From contig NZ_SMDD01000002.1 in assembly GCF_004343255.1 (NCBI RefSeq), positions 372,001-436,000 on the forward strand: 64,000 bases of DNA, given 5' to 3'. Shown piece by piece: positions 33,265-41,119 of this stretch. Every line of letters begins with the position of its first letter. The first letter of the stretch is position 1. The DNA comes from Laceyella sacchari. Its GTDB lineage: Bacteria > Bacillota > Bacilli > Thermoactinomycetales > Thermoactinomycetaceae. Made by a program: the position numbers and the translations under genes. The notes under the pieces were generated by a model that saw nothing but the letters and a program-made list of their open reading frames with translations, searched no databases and was not told where the DNA came from.

Positions 33265-34543
33265 TTACATAAGTGTCTGAGTCATATACAGAAACGGATT
33301 TCCCTTCCAACGACTTCCCTTCCAACTGAAACGTATACAAATCCCCCAACAGCTCATCCTGTTCCAGCCCAAGTTGCGTTCGCGCCTCGTCCAGTTTCAT
33401 GATCCCGGCGGTGAAAGCTCCCTGAATCCGCTCGAACTTGGCATTCACATTCTCTTGCAAGGCTTGAATCTTGCTGAGGTCAAACCGGGCGACGACCCCT
33501 TCGTGGGCCAGCAATTGGGAAGTCAGCTTGCTCTCAATTCGTCTCAAGGCGGGAATGATGGTCTCATCCCACAAGTGACGACGCGCTTCGCTGTAATTGC
33601 TGTATTTGCCGCCGTATTTGATCCCCACCCAACTTGGCAACAACACCGGGTCAACCCCAAAGGCACCGCAGATGCGGGTTTCGGTCATGCTGCGCAACGC
33701 CTCAAACTCCATCTCCTGAAACGACAAACCGATCTGCTCATACTTAAGGCCCTGACCCAAAACCGCCGGCTTAAAGCGGTTCTTTCCGCGTGAGCCGCGA
33801 AACCAATCCATCCAACGCTCACGGGTGCGTTCCACTTCTTCTTCGCGCATCTTTTGATCGGTAGACAAGATGCCGTAGGGCACTGCCGCATTGTTGAAAA
33901 AGGTACGGGTGAAGTCCGTCGCCTGGTTGTCGATGTTTAATTCCCTCAGCACCCGCGCGAGGGGAGATAAGCCCTCCACTTCATTCAACGGGTCCGGAAA
34001 TTTGAGATGGATGATTTGATGCGGCAAAAATTTAAACTGCTTGCCATTCAAGGAGTATTGGTAATAACGAATCTTGTTGTTCTCGTCAAAAGCTGGTACA
34101 ACCATGTCCGGGCGTAACACATCCAGCTCCGTTACCGGGCCAAATTGGGCGTTTTTATCACGATGCAATAAAATATAAGCATTGCCTGAGGTGTTGAGGT
34201 AGGTGTGGACCAATTCCCACAGCTCATAGGTGGACAAATAGGAATTGGGACGATTGATCAGCTGTTTCAGCCAATGGTCCGGCATCTCGACATGGCCCAT
34301 CTCTGATGGCTGGTACACTTTCAGCTCCGCTTCTGGCGCAGATGTGGCGATCATAATGATGCAGGCGGAAGCAATGCTGTTCTTGCGGTATCCTTCATCG
34401 GTCAATCGGCTCAAATCGTAATGTTGATTAGTGCGAACTTGTGTCCAAGTCGTCATATAGGACGGCACAGAAGACGCTTTTCCTTCGAGCCGATCCGCTT
34501 GTTTCTCCATAAACCGCTTGATGCGGGTTTCCAAGTCGTACAT
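33242..34543 (-). CDS. Phage portal protein (HK97 family)
   Basis: 433 aa from the ATG at 34543, behind GGAGGTGAG. The HK97-type portal pattern is complete: NSIASACIIMIATSAPEAELKVY, PNSYLSTYELWELVHTYLNTSGNAYILLHRD and the late GIMKLDEARTQLGLEQDELLGDLY. It forms the dodecameric DNA gate at one capsid vertex. It overlaps the start of the MuF gene by 23 bases. Confidence 0.92.
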   Translation of the reverse strand: MYDLETRIKRFMEKQADRLEGKASSVPSYMTTWTQVRTNQHYDLSRLTDEGYRKNSIASACIIMIATSAPEAELKVYQPSEMGHVEMPDHWLKQLINRPNSYLSTYELWELVHTYLNTSGNAYILLHRDKNAQFGPVTELDVLRPDMVVPAFDENNKIRYYQYSLNGKQFKFLPHQIIHLKFPDPLNEVEGLSPLARVLRELNIDNQATDFTRTFFNNAAVPYGILSTDQKMREEEVERTRERWMDWFRGSRGKNRFKPAVLGQGLKYEQIGLSFQEMEFEALRSMTETRICGAFGVDPVLLPSWVGIKYGGKYSNYSEARRHLWDETIIPALRRIESKLTSQLLAHEGVVARFDLSKIQALQENVNAKFERIQGAFTAGIMKLDEARTQLGLEQDELLGDLYTFQLEGKSLEGKSVSVYDSDTYVNEKKTTS

Positions 34544-34559
34544 ACGACTCACCTCCACA

Positions 34560-35834
34560 TTAGATAAAAAGCTGTATAGGTTGATGTTCTTTGAGTCCCC
34601 AGCAGGCCAGTGCCAACGACATCACACAGTCGTCATGACCCCCAGGGGGATGGGAATAAGAGAGATGGCCAGTCGGGGTGAGGTGAAATTGGAATGTGGA
34701 CAGCTCATGAAGCAAATCCGGCAATTCGGGGAAGGTGATCGCCCGTTCCGCGATTAAAAGCGTGAGGTGCTGAATCAGTTGCTTTTTGGATATCGAGGTA
34801 AAAACGAACCCTTCCACATCGATCCCCCGGTCATACACACTCTCGCAAATCGCATCCCCCACCCCCGTTGAATCCATCCACACTTTGGCGTGGTTATACC
34901 TCCGAACCAATGCTTCCAAGCGGTCAATCTGCGACTTCCAATCCACTTGGTTGAACCGTTCAAACGCAACCACATGCCTCCGGTTTACATCGATCACGGT
35001 GATAACGGAGTAATCGACGTGCTTGGCAATATCAAACCCGATCACATATTCACCTTGCTCCCGCGGCTCCTCCAGTTCCCCCTCAACACAATGGCGGATG
35101 CCCCGGAACACGCCGGCGGATTCCTCCAAGAATTCAGCGTCAAACTCTTGCCTTACCACATCGGCTGGCAAGCTCTTTTTCACTTCCTCCAGCTCCGATG
35201 CCGGCAGGTGCGGATTGCTAGCGCTGGGGAACCGAAATGATTCATAATCAGGGAAATCGCGGTCCAAGCCACGCATGTACAAATCAAAAAACCAATTCCG
35301 TCCTTTGGGAGTGGAGATAAACACCGCCTTGCCCTTCCGATCGGCCAGTGCCGGGCGCAAAGCTTCTTCCCACGCCTCCCGCTTAATCATGGCCGCCTCG
35401 TCGACCACCAAAAAAGAAACGCCCTCCCCCCGGAGAGCGTCAACATTCTCAGCCGACCGAAACTCCAAGATCGAGCCGTTTTCCAACTCAATCCGCATGC
35501 AGCTTTTTAAGTCGTGCACAACAAAGTCGCGTATAGCTTGGCTGATAATCCGATACGCGATCCAAGCCTGACGGTAGTAAGGGGCCACCCACCAACACAA
35601 TGCGTGTTCGTTCTCCACGGCGAACTTCATTATCTCCATCGAGCAGGCCAGCGTTTTCCCCCACCGCCTGCCGCAAGTGGCAATGCGAAAACGGGCAGGG
35701 CTTTGATGCAACACTTGTTGTTTGGGATGGGCTTGGTAACCTGCAATTATCTCTTCGCACTCTGGTTCGTCTTGCACAAAGAGCTGGTATTCCTCATGCA
35801 CATACCCGTCCGGGGCAAATAAATCCCTATGCAT
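34560..35834 (-). CDS. terL: Terminase large subunit
   Basis: 424 aa behind GAGGAGGAG. The N-terminal ATPase has a Walker A-like RRWGKTLA (about 57-64) and Walker B LVVDEAA (about 140). The C-terminal RNase H-like nuclease has GFDIAKHVDYSV (about 250) and further acidic residues in WMDSTGVGD. It cuts and pumps phage DNA into the prohead. All motifs look intact, so packaging may still work. Confidence 0.93.
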   Translation of the reverse strand: MHRDLFAPDGYVHEEYQLFVQDEPECEEIIAGYQAHPKQQVLHQSPARFRIATCGRRWGKTLACSMEIMKFAVENEHALCWWVAPYYRQAWIAYRIISQAIRDFVVHDLKSCMRIELENGSILEFRSAENVDALRGEGVSFLVVDEAAMIKREAWEEALRPALADRKGKAVFISTPKGRNWFFDLYMRGLDRDFPDYESFRFPSASNPHLPASELEEVKKSLPADVVRQEFDAEFLEESAGVFRGIRHCVEGELEEPREQGEYVIGFDIAKHVDYSVITVIDVNRRHVVAFERFNQVDWKSQIDRLEALVRRYNHAKVWMDSTGVGDAICESVYDRGIDVEGFVFTSISKKQLIQHLTLLIAERAITFPELPDLLHELSTFQFHLTPTGHLSYSHPPGGHDDCVMSLALACWGLKEHQPIQLFI

Positions 35835-35837
35835 GCC

Positions 35838-36266
35838 TTACTCCTCCTCTGCCGCCGATGGGCTCAACTGCACCTTGATCTGTTTCTTCTTTGCTTGCAC
35901 CTGTGTCTGCCGCTCCTGCATGAGAAGATCCAAATAATCCTGCCGGCCCCAGCGTTTGGGGAAACGCCGCTCCAGACGCCAGGCGGCAGCTTGCCATTTC
36001 CCGTCACGGGCCGCCTGTTCGATCAACGCCAAATCTCGCATTTCCGCTTCCGCCAGCGCTTGTTCCACAGCAAGGGCAAACTCCCGATATTGTCCGGATT
36101 TTTGTCGTGCCCCTCTGCGGAGCCAATTGTACAGCGTCTGTTTGGAAATGCCCGCGTAGGCGGCAGCCGTCTCAATATAATTCCCCCCGCGAATCATCAT
36201 AACGATCTTCTCCTGCAACGCAGGGGTCAACTTCGTTGGCCGTCCGGCTTTTGATCGATCAGTCAT
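35838..36266 (-). CDS. terS: Terminase small subunit (HTH)
   Basis: 142 aa behind AAAGGTGG. N-terminal GRPTKLT then a helix-turn-helix, AAAYAGISKQTLYNWLRRG (about 33-52), recognises phage DNA. Ends with FPKRWGRQDY and a charged tail. It is the first gene of the late structural operon. Confidence 0.82.
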   Translation of the reverse strand: MTDRSKAGRPTKLTPALQEKIVMMIRGGNYIETAAAYAGISKQTLYNWLRRGARQKSGQYREFALAVEQALAEAEMRDLALIEQAARDGKWQAAAWRLERRFPKRWGRQDYLDLLMQERQTQVQAKKKQIKVQLSPSAAEEE

Positions 36267-36338
36267 TGTATACCACCTTCTTTCTATTCCTGCCCTTTCT
36301 ACCCATCATACTTGCGAACAGCTTGCGCCGCCGCGCAT

Positions 36339-36370
36339 GAAAAAAGCCCCGATCTACCTGATCGGAGCTT
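36339..36370 (-). terminator. Leader terminator between late promoter 1 and terS
   Basis: Stem AGCTCCGATC with GATCGGGGCT (36345-36370) and a TTTTTT run on the minus strand. It lies about 75 bases before the terS start, in the path of the late transcript. Confidence 0.7.
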
Positions 36371-36416
36371 TCCATTTCATCTCTCTGTCGGTGGAGGCTG
36401 CTTAAGGGACACGATC

Positions 36417-36461
36417 CCTTGTATTAAAGATAGCACAAGCCTTCCCACCAAGGGTGCCAAC
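36417..36461 (-). promoter_or_regulatory. Candidate phage late promoter 1
   Basis: A 45-bp block matching 29714-29758. Extended -10 TG-N-TATCTT, TACAAGG just downstream, and GTTGG about 29 bases above the -10. It would drive terS and the structural genes. Confidence 0.6.
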
Positions 36462-36533
36462 GATGGTTCAAACATGATTCACTTTTTAGCGCATGGCGGC
36501 GTTGCTCACAAGCACACCCGTGCAACCTGCATG

Positions 36534-36556
36534 AAAAAAGGGAGGTTGCCCCTCCC
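36534..36556 (-). terminator. Terminator after the ArpU-type gene
   Basis: Stem GGGAGG/CCTCCC with a short loop and six T on the minus strand, six bases after the stop. Confidence 0.8.
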
Positions 36557-36562
36557 TGTTTT

Positions 36563-37015
36563 TCACATGATGTTTAATGCGACTGCCAGCTTTTTCAACG
36601 CCGATTTTTTTAAGCGTTGATAAGTCGATTTGGAAAAACCAAGCTTGTCATAAATATAACTGTCAAAATGTCGCATCGGATTGAAGTATTTTTCCTCAAT
36701 AATGGCCTTTTCCTCCATGTTCAAAACTTCCAGCGCCCGCTCCACTTGTCGAAGCTTCATTTGCTTCGCCGCCCGCAACAGCGCATACTTCTCGGTGGAT
36801 GACTGGTATTCTGAATAACCTTTGCTTGTCCGATGTTCATAAGAAGAAGTCATGGAAGGTAAAAGGTTGGACAACCCTTCCTGCTCCAATTCCCGCTCAT
36901 TCTCCAACGAAATCTTGAGCAAGGGATACTCGTACAACATTTTCTCTAAGCATTTCAACACCTTTTTCCACTCCATCTGTTCGGTATGGGCAGGCATATC
37001 AACCATTTTTCGCAT
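36563..37015 (-). CDS. ArpU family phage late transcription regulator
   Basis: 150 aa from the ATG at 37015, behind GAGGTGAGG; a start at 37072 would add 19 residues without a site. The C-terminal half has a sigma-region-4-like helix-turn-helix (about 105-147: EKAIIEEKYFNP, then LGFSKSTYQRLKKSALKKLA). ArpU proteins switch on late genes in Gram-positive phages. It lies directly upstream of the structural operon and its candidate late promoter. Confidence 0.8.
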   Translation of the reverse strand: MRKMVDMPAHTEQMEWKKVLKCLEKMLYEYPLLKISLENERELEQEGLSNLLPSMTSSYEHRTSKGYSEYQSSTEKYALLRAAKQMKLRQVERALEVLNMEEKAIIEEKYFNPMRHFDSYIYDKLGFSKSTYQRLKKSALKKLAVALNIM

Positions 37016-37094
37016 AGAAACGCACCTCACCTCATTATTGTGCTCGCAGGCTGACTCCACGGTGATAAACAAAACAGCAAATCACGAATATATT

Positions 37095-37111
37095 TTCTCC
37101 CCACAGGAGAA
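37095..37111. promoter_or_regulatory. Palindromic operator upstream of the ArpU-type gene
   Basis: TTCTCC-N5-GGAGAA, a perfect dyad, the same motif as at 37717-37733. It lies between the ArpU-type gene and the winged-helix gene. Confidence 0.6.
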
Positions 37112-37152
37112 TAGATGAGCAAAAAAAGAGCGCTTGTTTGCTATGATCTCCC

Positions 37153-37431
37153 TTATGGTTCCAATATCTTTTTTATACACACGAACTCAGTGAAATGCGG
37201 ATGATCGTTTACCTTCTTGATCAACTTTTTCTTAAGCAACACAGCCAGGTTCTTATTGACCGTTTCCCGGCTCACCCCCAGTTTCATAGCCACTTCCCGT
37301 TGGTTAAAATGACGCCTTCCCTCTTGCTCCTGCTCCAACGATTTGATCCAAATCAACAAACAAAGTTGAAAGCAATTAATATCCCATTCTTTGCATTGTT
37401 GCATGATGTGCGGCGAGATCATCACGTTCAT
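37153..37431 (-). CDS. Small helix-turn-helix regulator
   Basis: 92 aa from the ATG at 37431, behind AACAGGAGGGC; the frame is open to 37524 but no good site lies there. Contains a Crp/winged-helix-like HTH: FNQREVAMKLGVSRETVNKNLAVLLKKKLIKKV (about 45-77). Probably a prophage early regulator. Confidence 0.7.
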   Translation of the reverse strand: MNVMISPHIMQQCKEWDINCFQLCLLIWIKSLEQEQEGRRHFNQREVAMKLGVSRETVNKNLAVLLKKKLIKKVNDHPHFTEFVCIKKILEP

Positions 37432-37508
37432 TTCTTGCCCTCCTGTTAAATGAAGTGAAACTCGGCGGCAACTGCCCCATCTTTCCTGCTCTTCGGTATC
37501 CATCGCCG

Positions 37509-37664
37509 TTACCGCTCTTTCCACATAAACTGGTTTAGCTCTTCACTGAAAACCAAATCGACGGCCTGTCCATTTTCTTGGCCAATTCCGCAAAAGGCAC
37601 ACCTTTCACCGTGTTCACGGGCGTAACGCGTTAAACTGCTTTGATCCAAATAAAATGTCATCAT
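37509..37664 (-). CDS. Small Cys-containing protein
   Basis: 51 aa; GAAGGAATAA precedes two tandem ATGs (37664 and 37661). It contains CAFCG (a CxxC pair, 22-25), acidic C-terminus. It begins just inside the operator at 37717-37733 and a TATAAT at about 37703-37708. No family recognised; possibly a small zinc-binding or regulatory protein. Confidence 0.5.
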   Translation of the reverse strand: MMTFYLDQSSLTRYAREHGERCAFCGIGQENGQAVDLVFSEELNQFMWKER

Positions 37665-37716
37665 TTATTCCTTCACTGCGCCAACATTCAATCACATGGA
37701 TAATTATACAATAATT

Positions 37717-37733
37717 TTCTCCTGAAAGGAGAT
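37717..37733. promoter_or_regulatory. Palindromic operator between divergent prophage genes
   Basis: TTCTCC-N5-GGAGAT, matching 37095-37111. It lies at the -35 position of the leftward TATAAT (37703-37708) and upstream of the rightward XRE promoter. Confidence 0.6.
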
Positions 37734-37787
37734 ATGAAAGCCGTCTGATTTTTCACTTTGTTTATTATCAATTATTTTATCTCCTAT

Positions 37788-37816
37788 TTGATTATACTAA
37801 ATGAAGAATATATAAT
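37788..37816 (+). promoter_or_regulatory. Promoter of the first XRE repressor gene
   Basis: -35 TTGATT (37788-37793), a 17-bp spacer, -10 TATAAT (37811-37816). An ATCTCC half-site lies just upstream, which suggests autoregulation. Confidence 0.75.
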
Positions 37817-37904
37817 AGAATAAAAACAAACCGGAGAGAAGAGAAGCCACCGATGGTTTCTCACCCCATGTACATTCAAACTACCCTAGACGGAGGAGAT
37901 CACA

Positions 37905-38264
37905 ATGACCTTAGGCGAGCGCTTGCGCCTGCTCAGGGAATCAAGGAAATTGAGCCAGATCGAACTGGCCCAAGCTTTGGGCATTCCCAATCAATCCATA
38001 TCCAATTATGAACGAGATTATCGCAAACCCCCCTTTGACCTCATCCAGAAATTCGCCGATTACTATGAGGTATCCATGGACTACCTGCTCGGGAGGGAAG
38101 AATACCTTTATGACTCGGGAAAAGTAAAAGATGTTAAAGCTTTTTTAGCTGATGGGATCTTCGTATACGATCACATCACCCTTGATGAAGAAGACATTGC
38201 CTTCCTGAAACAATCTTTTGAGTTCATCATCAAAAAAAAGCTAAAACAGTCAGAGGGGAAATAA
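37905..38264 (+). CDS. XRE family repressor (first)
   Basis: 119 aa behind GGAGGAGATCACA. N-terminal HTH_3 domain (about 5-60): LSQIELAQALGIPNQSISNYERDYRKPP. The C-terminal half, with EEDIAFLKQSFEFIIKKK, is probably for dimerisation. No RecA-cleavable peptidase domain. It is transcribed against the structural genes, as expected for a lysogeny repressor. Confidence 0.85.
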   Translation: MTLGERLRLLRESRKLSQIELAQALGIPNQSISNYERDYRKPPFDLIQKFADYYEVSMDYLLGREEYLYDSGKVKDVKAFLADGIFVYDHITLDEEDIAFLKQSFEFIIKKKLKQSEGK

Positions 38265-38272
38265 AGCAAACC

Positions 38273-38316
38273 GAAACAACATATCCAGTGGGCCCGCCTA
38301 TTGGTTGTGTTGTTTC
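38273..38316. terminator. Converging-gene terminator
   Basis: Inverted repeat GAAACAACA/TGTTGTTTC with a 26-base loop between the first XRE gene and the leftward 62-aa gene. Weak T-runs; probably bidirectional. Confidence 0.5.
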
Positions 38317-38320
38317 CCCC

Positions 38321-38509
38321 TTATTCGGCCCTCTCCTCAGCCAACGCTTTGACGGTCGCGATGAATTCATCCGTTTTCCCTTTTGAACCCAACGCCTCAA
38401 TCCGGCTGGACAACGTCTTCAAGTTCACATACTCGCCCACCAGCTCCTCATCATAACACACTGCCAAGTAAGACAATACGTCATATAATGTGCCTTGTGC
38501 TTTCCCCAT
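38321..38509 (-). CDS. Small hypothetical prophage protein
   Basis: 62 aa behind GGGAGGATGGCGGC. Helical: LYDVLSYLAVCYDEELVGEYVNLKTLSSRIEALGSKGKTDEFIATVKALAE. No known domain. It is the first gene downstream of the leftward promoter whose spacer is a perfect operator (38692-38720), so it is an early gene under repressor control. Confidence 0.65.
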   Translation of the reverse strand: MGKAQGTLYDVLSYLAVCYDEELVGEYVNLKTLSSRIEALGSKGKTDEFIATVKALAEERAE

Positions 38510-38663
38510 GCCGCCATCCTCCCTTTTTCTATAAGTGGCGTTCTGCTTTTATACTAATCCGAACTTGTCCTGCCAAGGTGCCAAATATGTGCCAAATCAA
38601 CCTCACCAGCTGGTTGCGACATCAAACTGCCTTTACCCAGCCTGTTCGCATCAGCCACACTAT

Positions 38664-38720
38664 TTTGCACTAAATGCAAATATTTAATTTAAGTATATTT
38701 GCATTTAGTGCAAATGTAAA
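38664..38720 (-). promoter_or_regulatory. Leftward promoter with two mirror-image operators
   Basis: -35 TTTACA (38715-38720), 17-bp spacer, -10 TATACT (38692-38697). The spacer is exactly TTTGCACTAAATGCAAA (operator 38698-38714, read on the minus strand). An exact reverse copy of that 17-mer lies at 38664-38680. Both are dyads of TTTGCA-N5-TGCAAA. Related half-sites (TAGTGCA) occur at about 38822 and 38841. Confidence 0.7.
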
Positions 38721-38872
38721 TACAAAAACGAAAAAAACAACGACCTTTTTTTGCATAATAAGCAAAAATACCGATTTACATATACCAATTACGGCTAAGG
38801 GATGATACAATGAATTGTAGATAGTGCAAATATAAACTAGATAGTGCATGACATAATACCGGGGTGTTAAGC

Positions 38873-39244
38873 ATGAGTATGTTAGGAGAACGATTGAGGG
38901 AATTAAGAAAAAAACACAAAAAAACACAAGGTGACATTGCTAATCACCTGGATGTAGACACTGCTACCATCTCGAGATGGGAACGGAACCAGTACGAGCC
39001 GGATACCAGCCAGCTCAAACAGCTGGCTGCTCACTTCTCCGTCTCCGTGGATTACCTGTTGGGTCACACTGACAGCCCCTCCCTAGACTTCCGTTCTCAG
39101 TCGCACATCGACCTACGCGAGGTGCGACAGGCCTTGGCCGAAAAACCCCTCACTTGGGGAGGGAAGGCGATTCCAGAAGCAGATCAAACCCAGATAAGGG
39201 AAATCCTCATCGCCATATTGGATCGATTAATCGGCAACAAATAG
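38873..39244 (+). CDS. XRE family repressor (second)
   Basis: 123 aa from the ATG at 38873, behind GGGGTG. N-terminal HTH: KTQGDIANHLDVDTATISRWERNQYEPD (about 18-45). C-terminal about 55 residues are of unknown fold, no protease domain. It lies beside the mirror-image operators at 38664-38714 and is the likely protein that binds them. Confidence 0.82.
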   Translation: MSMLGERLRELRKKHKKTQGDIANHLDVDTATISRWERNQYEPDTSQLKQLAAHFSVSVDYLLGHTDSPSLDFRSQSHIDLREVRQALAEKPLTWGGKAIPEADQTQIREILIAILDRLIGNK

Positions 39245-39272
39245 AAAAACCAAAACTTCTTCCACATTCTGT

Positions 39273-39461
39273 TCAGGTCAACCCGCGCATTCTCTGCTGA
39301 ATGCGGGCCAATTCGTCGATTTCCTTTTGCGTTAAGAGTTTTGTCTCCAGCAATAACTCACACAGGCGCTCAACATCCACGCCCGGATCATCGTTTGGGA
39401 CTCCGCTGTGGCAGTGGGTTGTTTTTGCATTGGCATTGCTGTCTTCAAGATGACCTACCAT
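39273..39461 (-). CDS. Small hypothetical protein
   Basis: 62 aa behind GGGAGTG. Helical C-terminus: ELLLETKLLTQKEIDELARIQQRMRGLT. No known family. It converges on the second XRE gene and is the outermost gene I assign to the prophage; it may be host. Confidence 0.5.
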   Translation of the reverse strand: MVGHLEDSNANAKTTHCHSGVPNDDPGVDVERLCELLLETKLLTQKEIDELARIQQRMRGLT

Positions 39462-39752
39462 TTGTGATCACTCCCAAGCTGAATAAGCTAGCACATGCTA
39501 CTAAACCCTGACAACACTTTGATTTCATCGCTGATTTATCGTGACAAGCTCATCTTTCCAACGTCATCTCTATCCGCAATCATTGATTGGGATCATCCGC
39601 GCCCAGGGGCCTTATGCATACATAGGCCCCTCTTCTTCTGCTCTCCTGTTTGGACAGAAGAGTTGGTTATTATTCATTATATACGAACATATGTTCACAT
39701 TCAAATACTGTCTGCCCCACTTGTTGCACCATCTTATTCGCATCAAAAACAA
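39462..39752. other. Intergenic region at the prophage right flank
   Basis: About 290 bases before the next terminator. A 12-bp palindrome (AGGGGCCTTATG/CATAGGCCCCT, about 39605-39631) is present without a T-run. No supported gene and no integrase remnant. Confidence 0.4.
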
Positions 39753-39799
39753 AGCCCGCCTGCATTTCCAAGCCGACACTTGAACAATGCAGGCGGGCT
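39753..39799 (-). terminator. Strong terminator
   Basis: 13-bp perfect stem AGCCCGCCTGCAT with a 21-base loop; T-rich tail on the minus strand. It ends the small membrane gene upstream. Confidence 0.75.
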
Positions 39800-39857
39800 G
39801 GTCATCCCGTCCACTCAAGTCGGCGCCGACCGACAATCCTCCACGATCCTGGTAAAC

Positions 39858-40064
39858 TCAACCTGATCCGTCTTTCTCCTCCTCACGTTCGCGCCGCGCC
39901 AGCGCTGTCCCAAATCGGAGCACAGCAAACATCACCACAATCACCACCAGCCCGATGATCATCACATACCCGGGAAACGGCATCGGTTTGGGTAGTTGCA
40001 TCCCCAGCCCATAAGCGAGTGCAGCCATCACCAGCCCTAGCGCGGTCCAACCCATCCATTTCAT
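39858..40064 (-). CDS. Small membrane protein
   Basis: 68 aa from the ATG at 40064 behind GGGGAGCC. Two TM helices (about 4-21 and 30-50) and a charged tail RREREEEKDGSG. No family recognised. Probably host, outside the prophage. Confidence 0.6.
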   Translation of the reverse strand: MKWMGWTALGLVMAALAYGLGMQLPKPMPFPGYVMIIGLVVIVVMFAVLRFGTALARREREEEKDGSG

Positions 40065-40420
40065 GTTGACGGCTCCCCTTTCCACTGTTCTCCCACATTC
40101 CTCCCCTGATTGCAAAAGACGTGGATTCTATCATACTTCTGAGAAAACATGCTAATTAAACTAGTTATCTATCCTATTCGTAAAATGGTTCGTTTTTTTG
40201 ACAAGGGAAACCCGAATCGAACCATGCCAAGGAACAGGAAACACTGGTCCAATCAGTACCGTATTTTAAACAACCTCTCCCCATCGGCCGTTGCCTTGAT
40301 CTAAACTAAATCAATTCTTGTCCAGCACCGATCCTTGTATTTACCCACATTCATTCTAAGTACTACCTTCTATCTTTTTCAGTGTTCCATCCGTAGCCCC
40401 CTTTTCCTTCCATATAGATA
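40065..40420. other. Intergenic region upstream of the small membrane gene
   Basis: About 350 bases with no supported gene. AT-rich around 40140-40200; no clear -35/-10 pair recognised. Confidence 0.35.
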
Positions 40421-40452
40421 AAACCCCTCATCTTTCCTTTGATGAGGGGTTT
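40421..40452 (-). terminator. pilMNO terminator
   Basis: 12-bp stem AAACCCCTCATC/GATGAGGGGTTT with an 8-base loop, then TTTTATC on the minus strand, three bases after the pilO stop. Confidence 0.85.
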
Positions 40453-40454
40453 CG

Positions 40455-41117
40455 CTATTTTAGATGTTGCTTTACTCTTTCATCCTGATATGAATACAGT
40501 GCCAGATAAACGACGCCTGACTCGGCTTTGGTGTCATCCGTCCATTGATAATTCCACCCAACGACAGTAGCAAGGCGTTCCCCTTGTTGCAGTTGGTGCA
40601 ACAAGTTGGTGAAATGGTTCTGGGTGGCTTGAACCTCCAGCTTAATCCAGATTGGCCGCAGTTCTTCGGACGAAACGATACCTAATTGTTCGTTTACCAC
40701 ATCCGTATCAGGCGGAATCATCGCCGAGCCCTTCGCTTGGGCGGGAGACTTGAACAGCTCGCTGATATCATCGAGCAGCTCTATTTTTTTCCAGGATGCG
40801 CCCGCCGTATTGACGGCTTGTTCCAACTGGACCATATAATCCGGCTGGTTTTGCATGACGGGGACCTTTTTTTCCAATCCGGCCAACTCCGCCTGTGAAG
40901 GTTCAATCGGCAACTGGTAAGTGGAAGCGGTGTATTTTTCATACCGCTTCAAATTTCTCGTCAGACGTTCGCCTTCTTGTTTCAGTTGCTGGTACTCAAG
41001 ATAGTCCGGTTGCAATTGATGGTAAGCCAGCCCGAGTAAGCCGACCAACCCCAGGCACCAGAGAAAGCTTAATGTTTTCCCCGACTTCCAGCGTTTTGGG
41101 GGGATGGGTTGCCGGAT
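40455..41117 (-). CDS. pilO: Type IV pilus inner-membrane protein PilO-like
   Basis: About 220 aa. One N-terminal TM helix (KTLSFLWCLGLVGLLGLAY), a coiled coil (LEYQQLKQEGERLTRNLKRYEK), and a C-terminal ferredoxin-like region as in PilO. The frame is open upstream, but the only codon with a proper ribosome site is ATC at 41117, nine bases after AGGAGG and two bases after the pilN stop. The first standard start is TTG at 41048, which would cut the TM helix in half. PilO pairs with PilN in the periplasm-facing alignment complex. Confidence 0.7.
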   Translation of the reverse strand: MRQPIPPKRWKSGKTLSFLWCLGLVGLLGLAYHQLQPDYLEYQQLKQEGERLTRNLKRYEKYTASTYQLPIEPSQAELAGLEKKVPVMQNQPDYMVQLEQAVNTAGASWKKIELLDDISELFKSPAQAKGSAMIPPDTDVVNEQLGIVSSEELRPIWIKLEVQATQNHFTNLLHQLQQGERLATVVGWNYQWTDDTKAESGVVYLALYSYQDERVKQHLK

Positions 41118-41119
41118 GG

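Larger units (their letters stand above)
13229..39461 (-). mobile_element. Siphovirus-like prophage, probably defective or domesticated
   Basis: It includes regulators (36.5-39.3 kb), small and large terminase, portal, MuF toxin, immunity-like genes, connectors, tail genes, holin, amidase, then capsid and protease. No integrase, excisionase, replication or recombination gene is present on either strand, and the flanks (TerC, pilMNO) show no integrase remnant. Ends are set by the outermost genes I assign to it; no att repeat was identified, so the true borders are uncertain. Confidence 0.85.

Noticed and set aside
39605-39631. GC-rich palindrome as an attachment site
   Set aside because: No second copy at the other prophage end and no integrase; it may be a simple hairpin.
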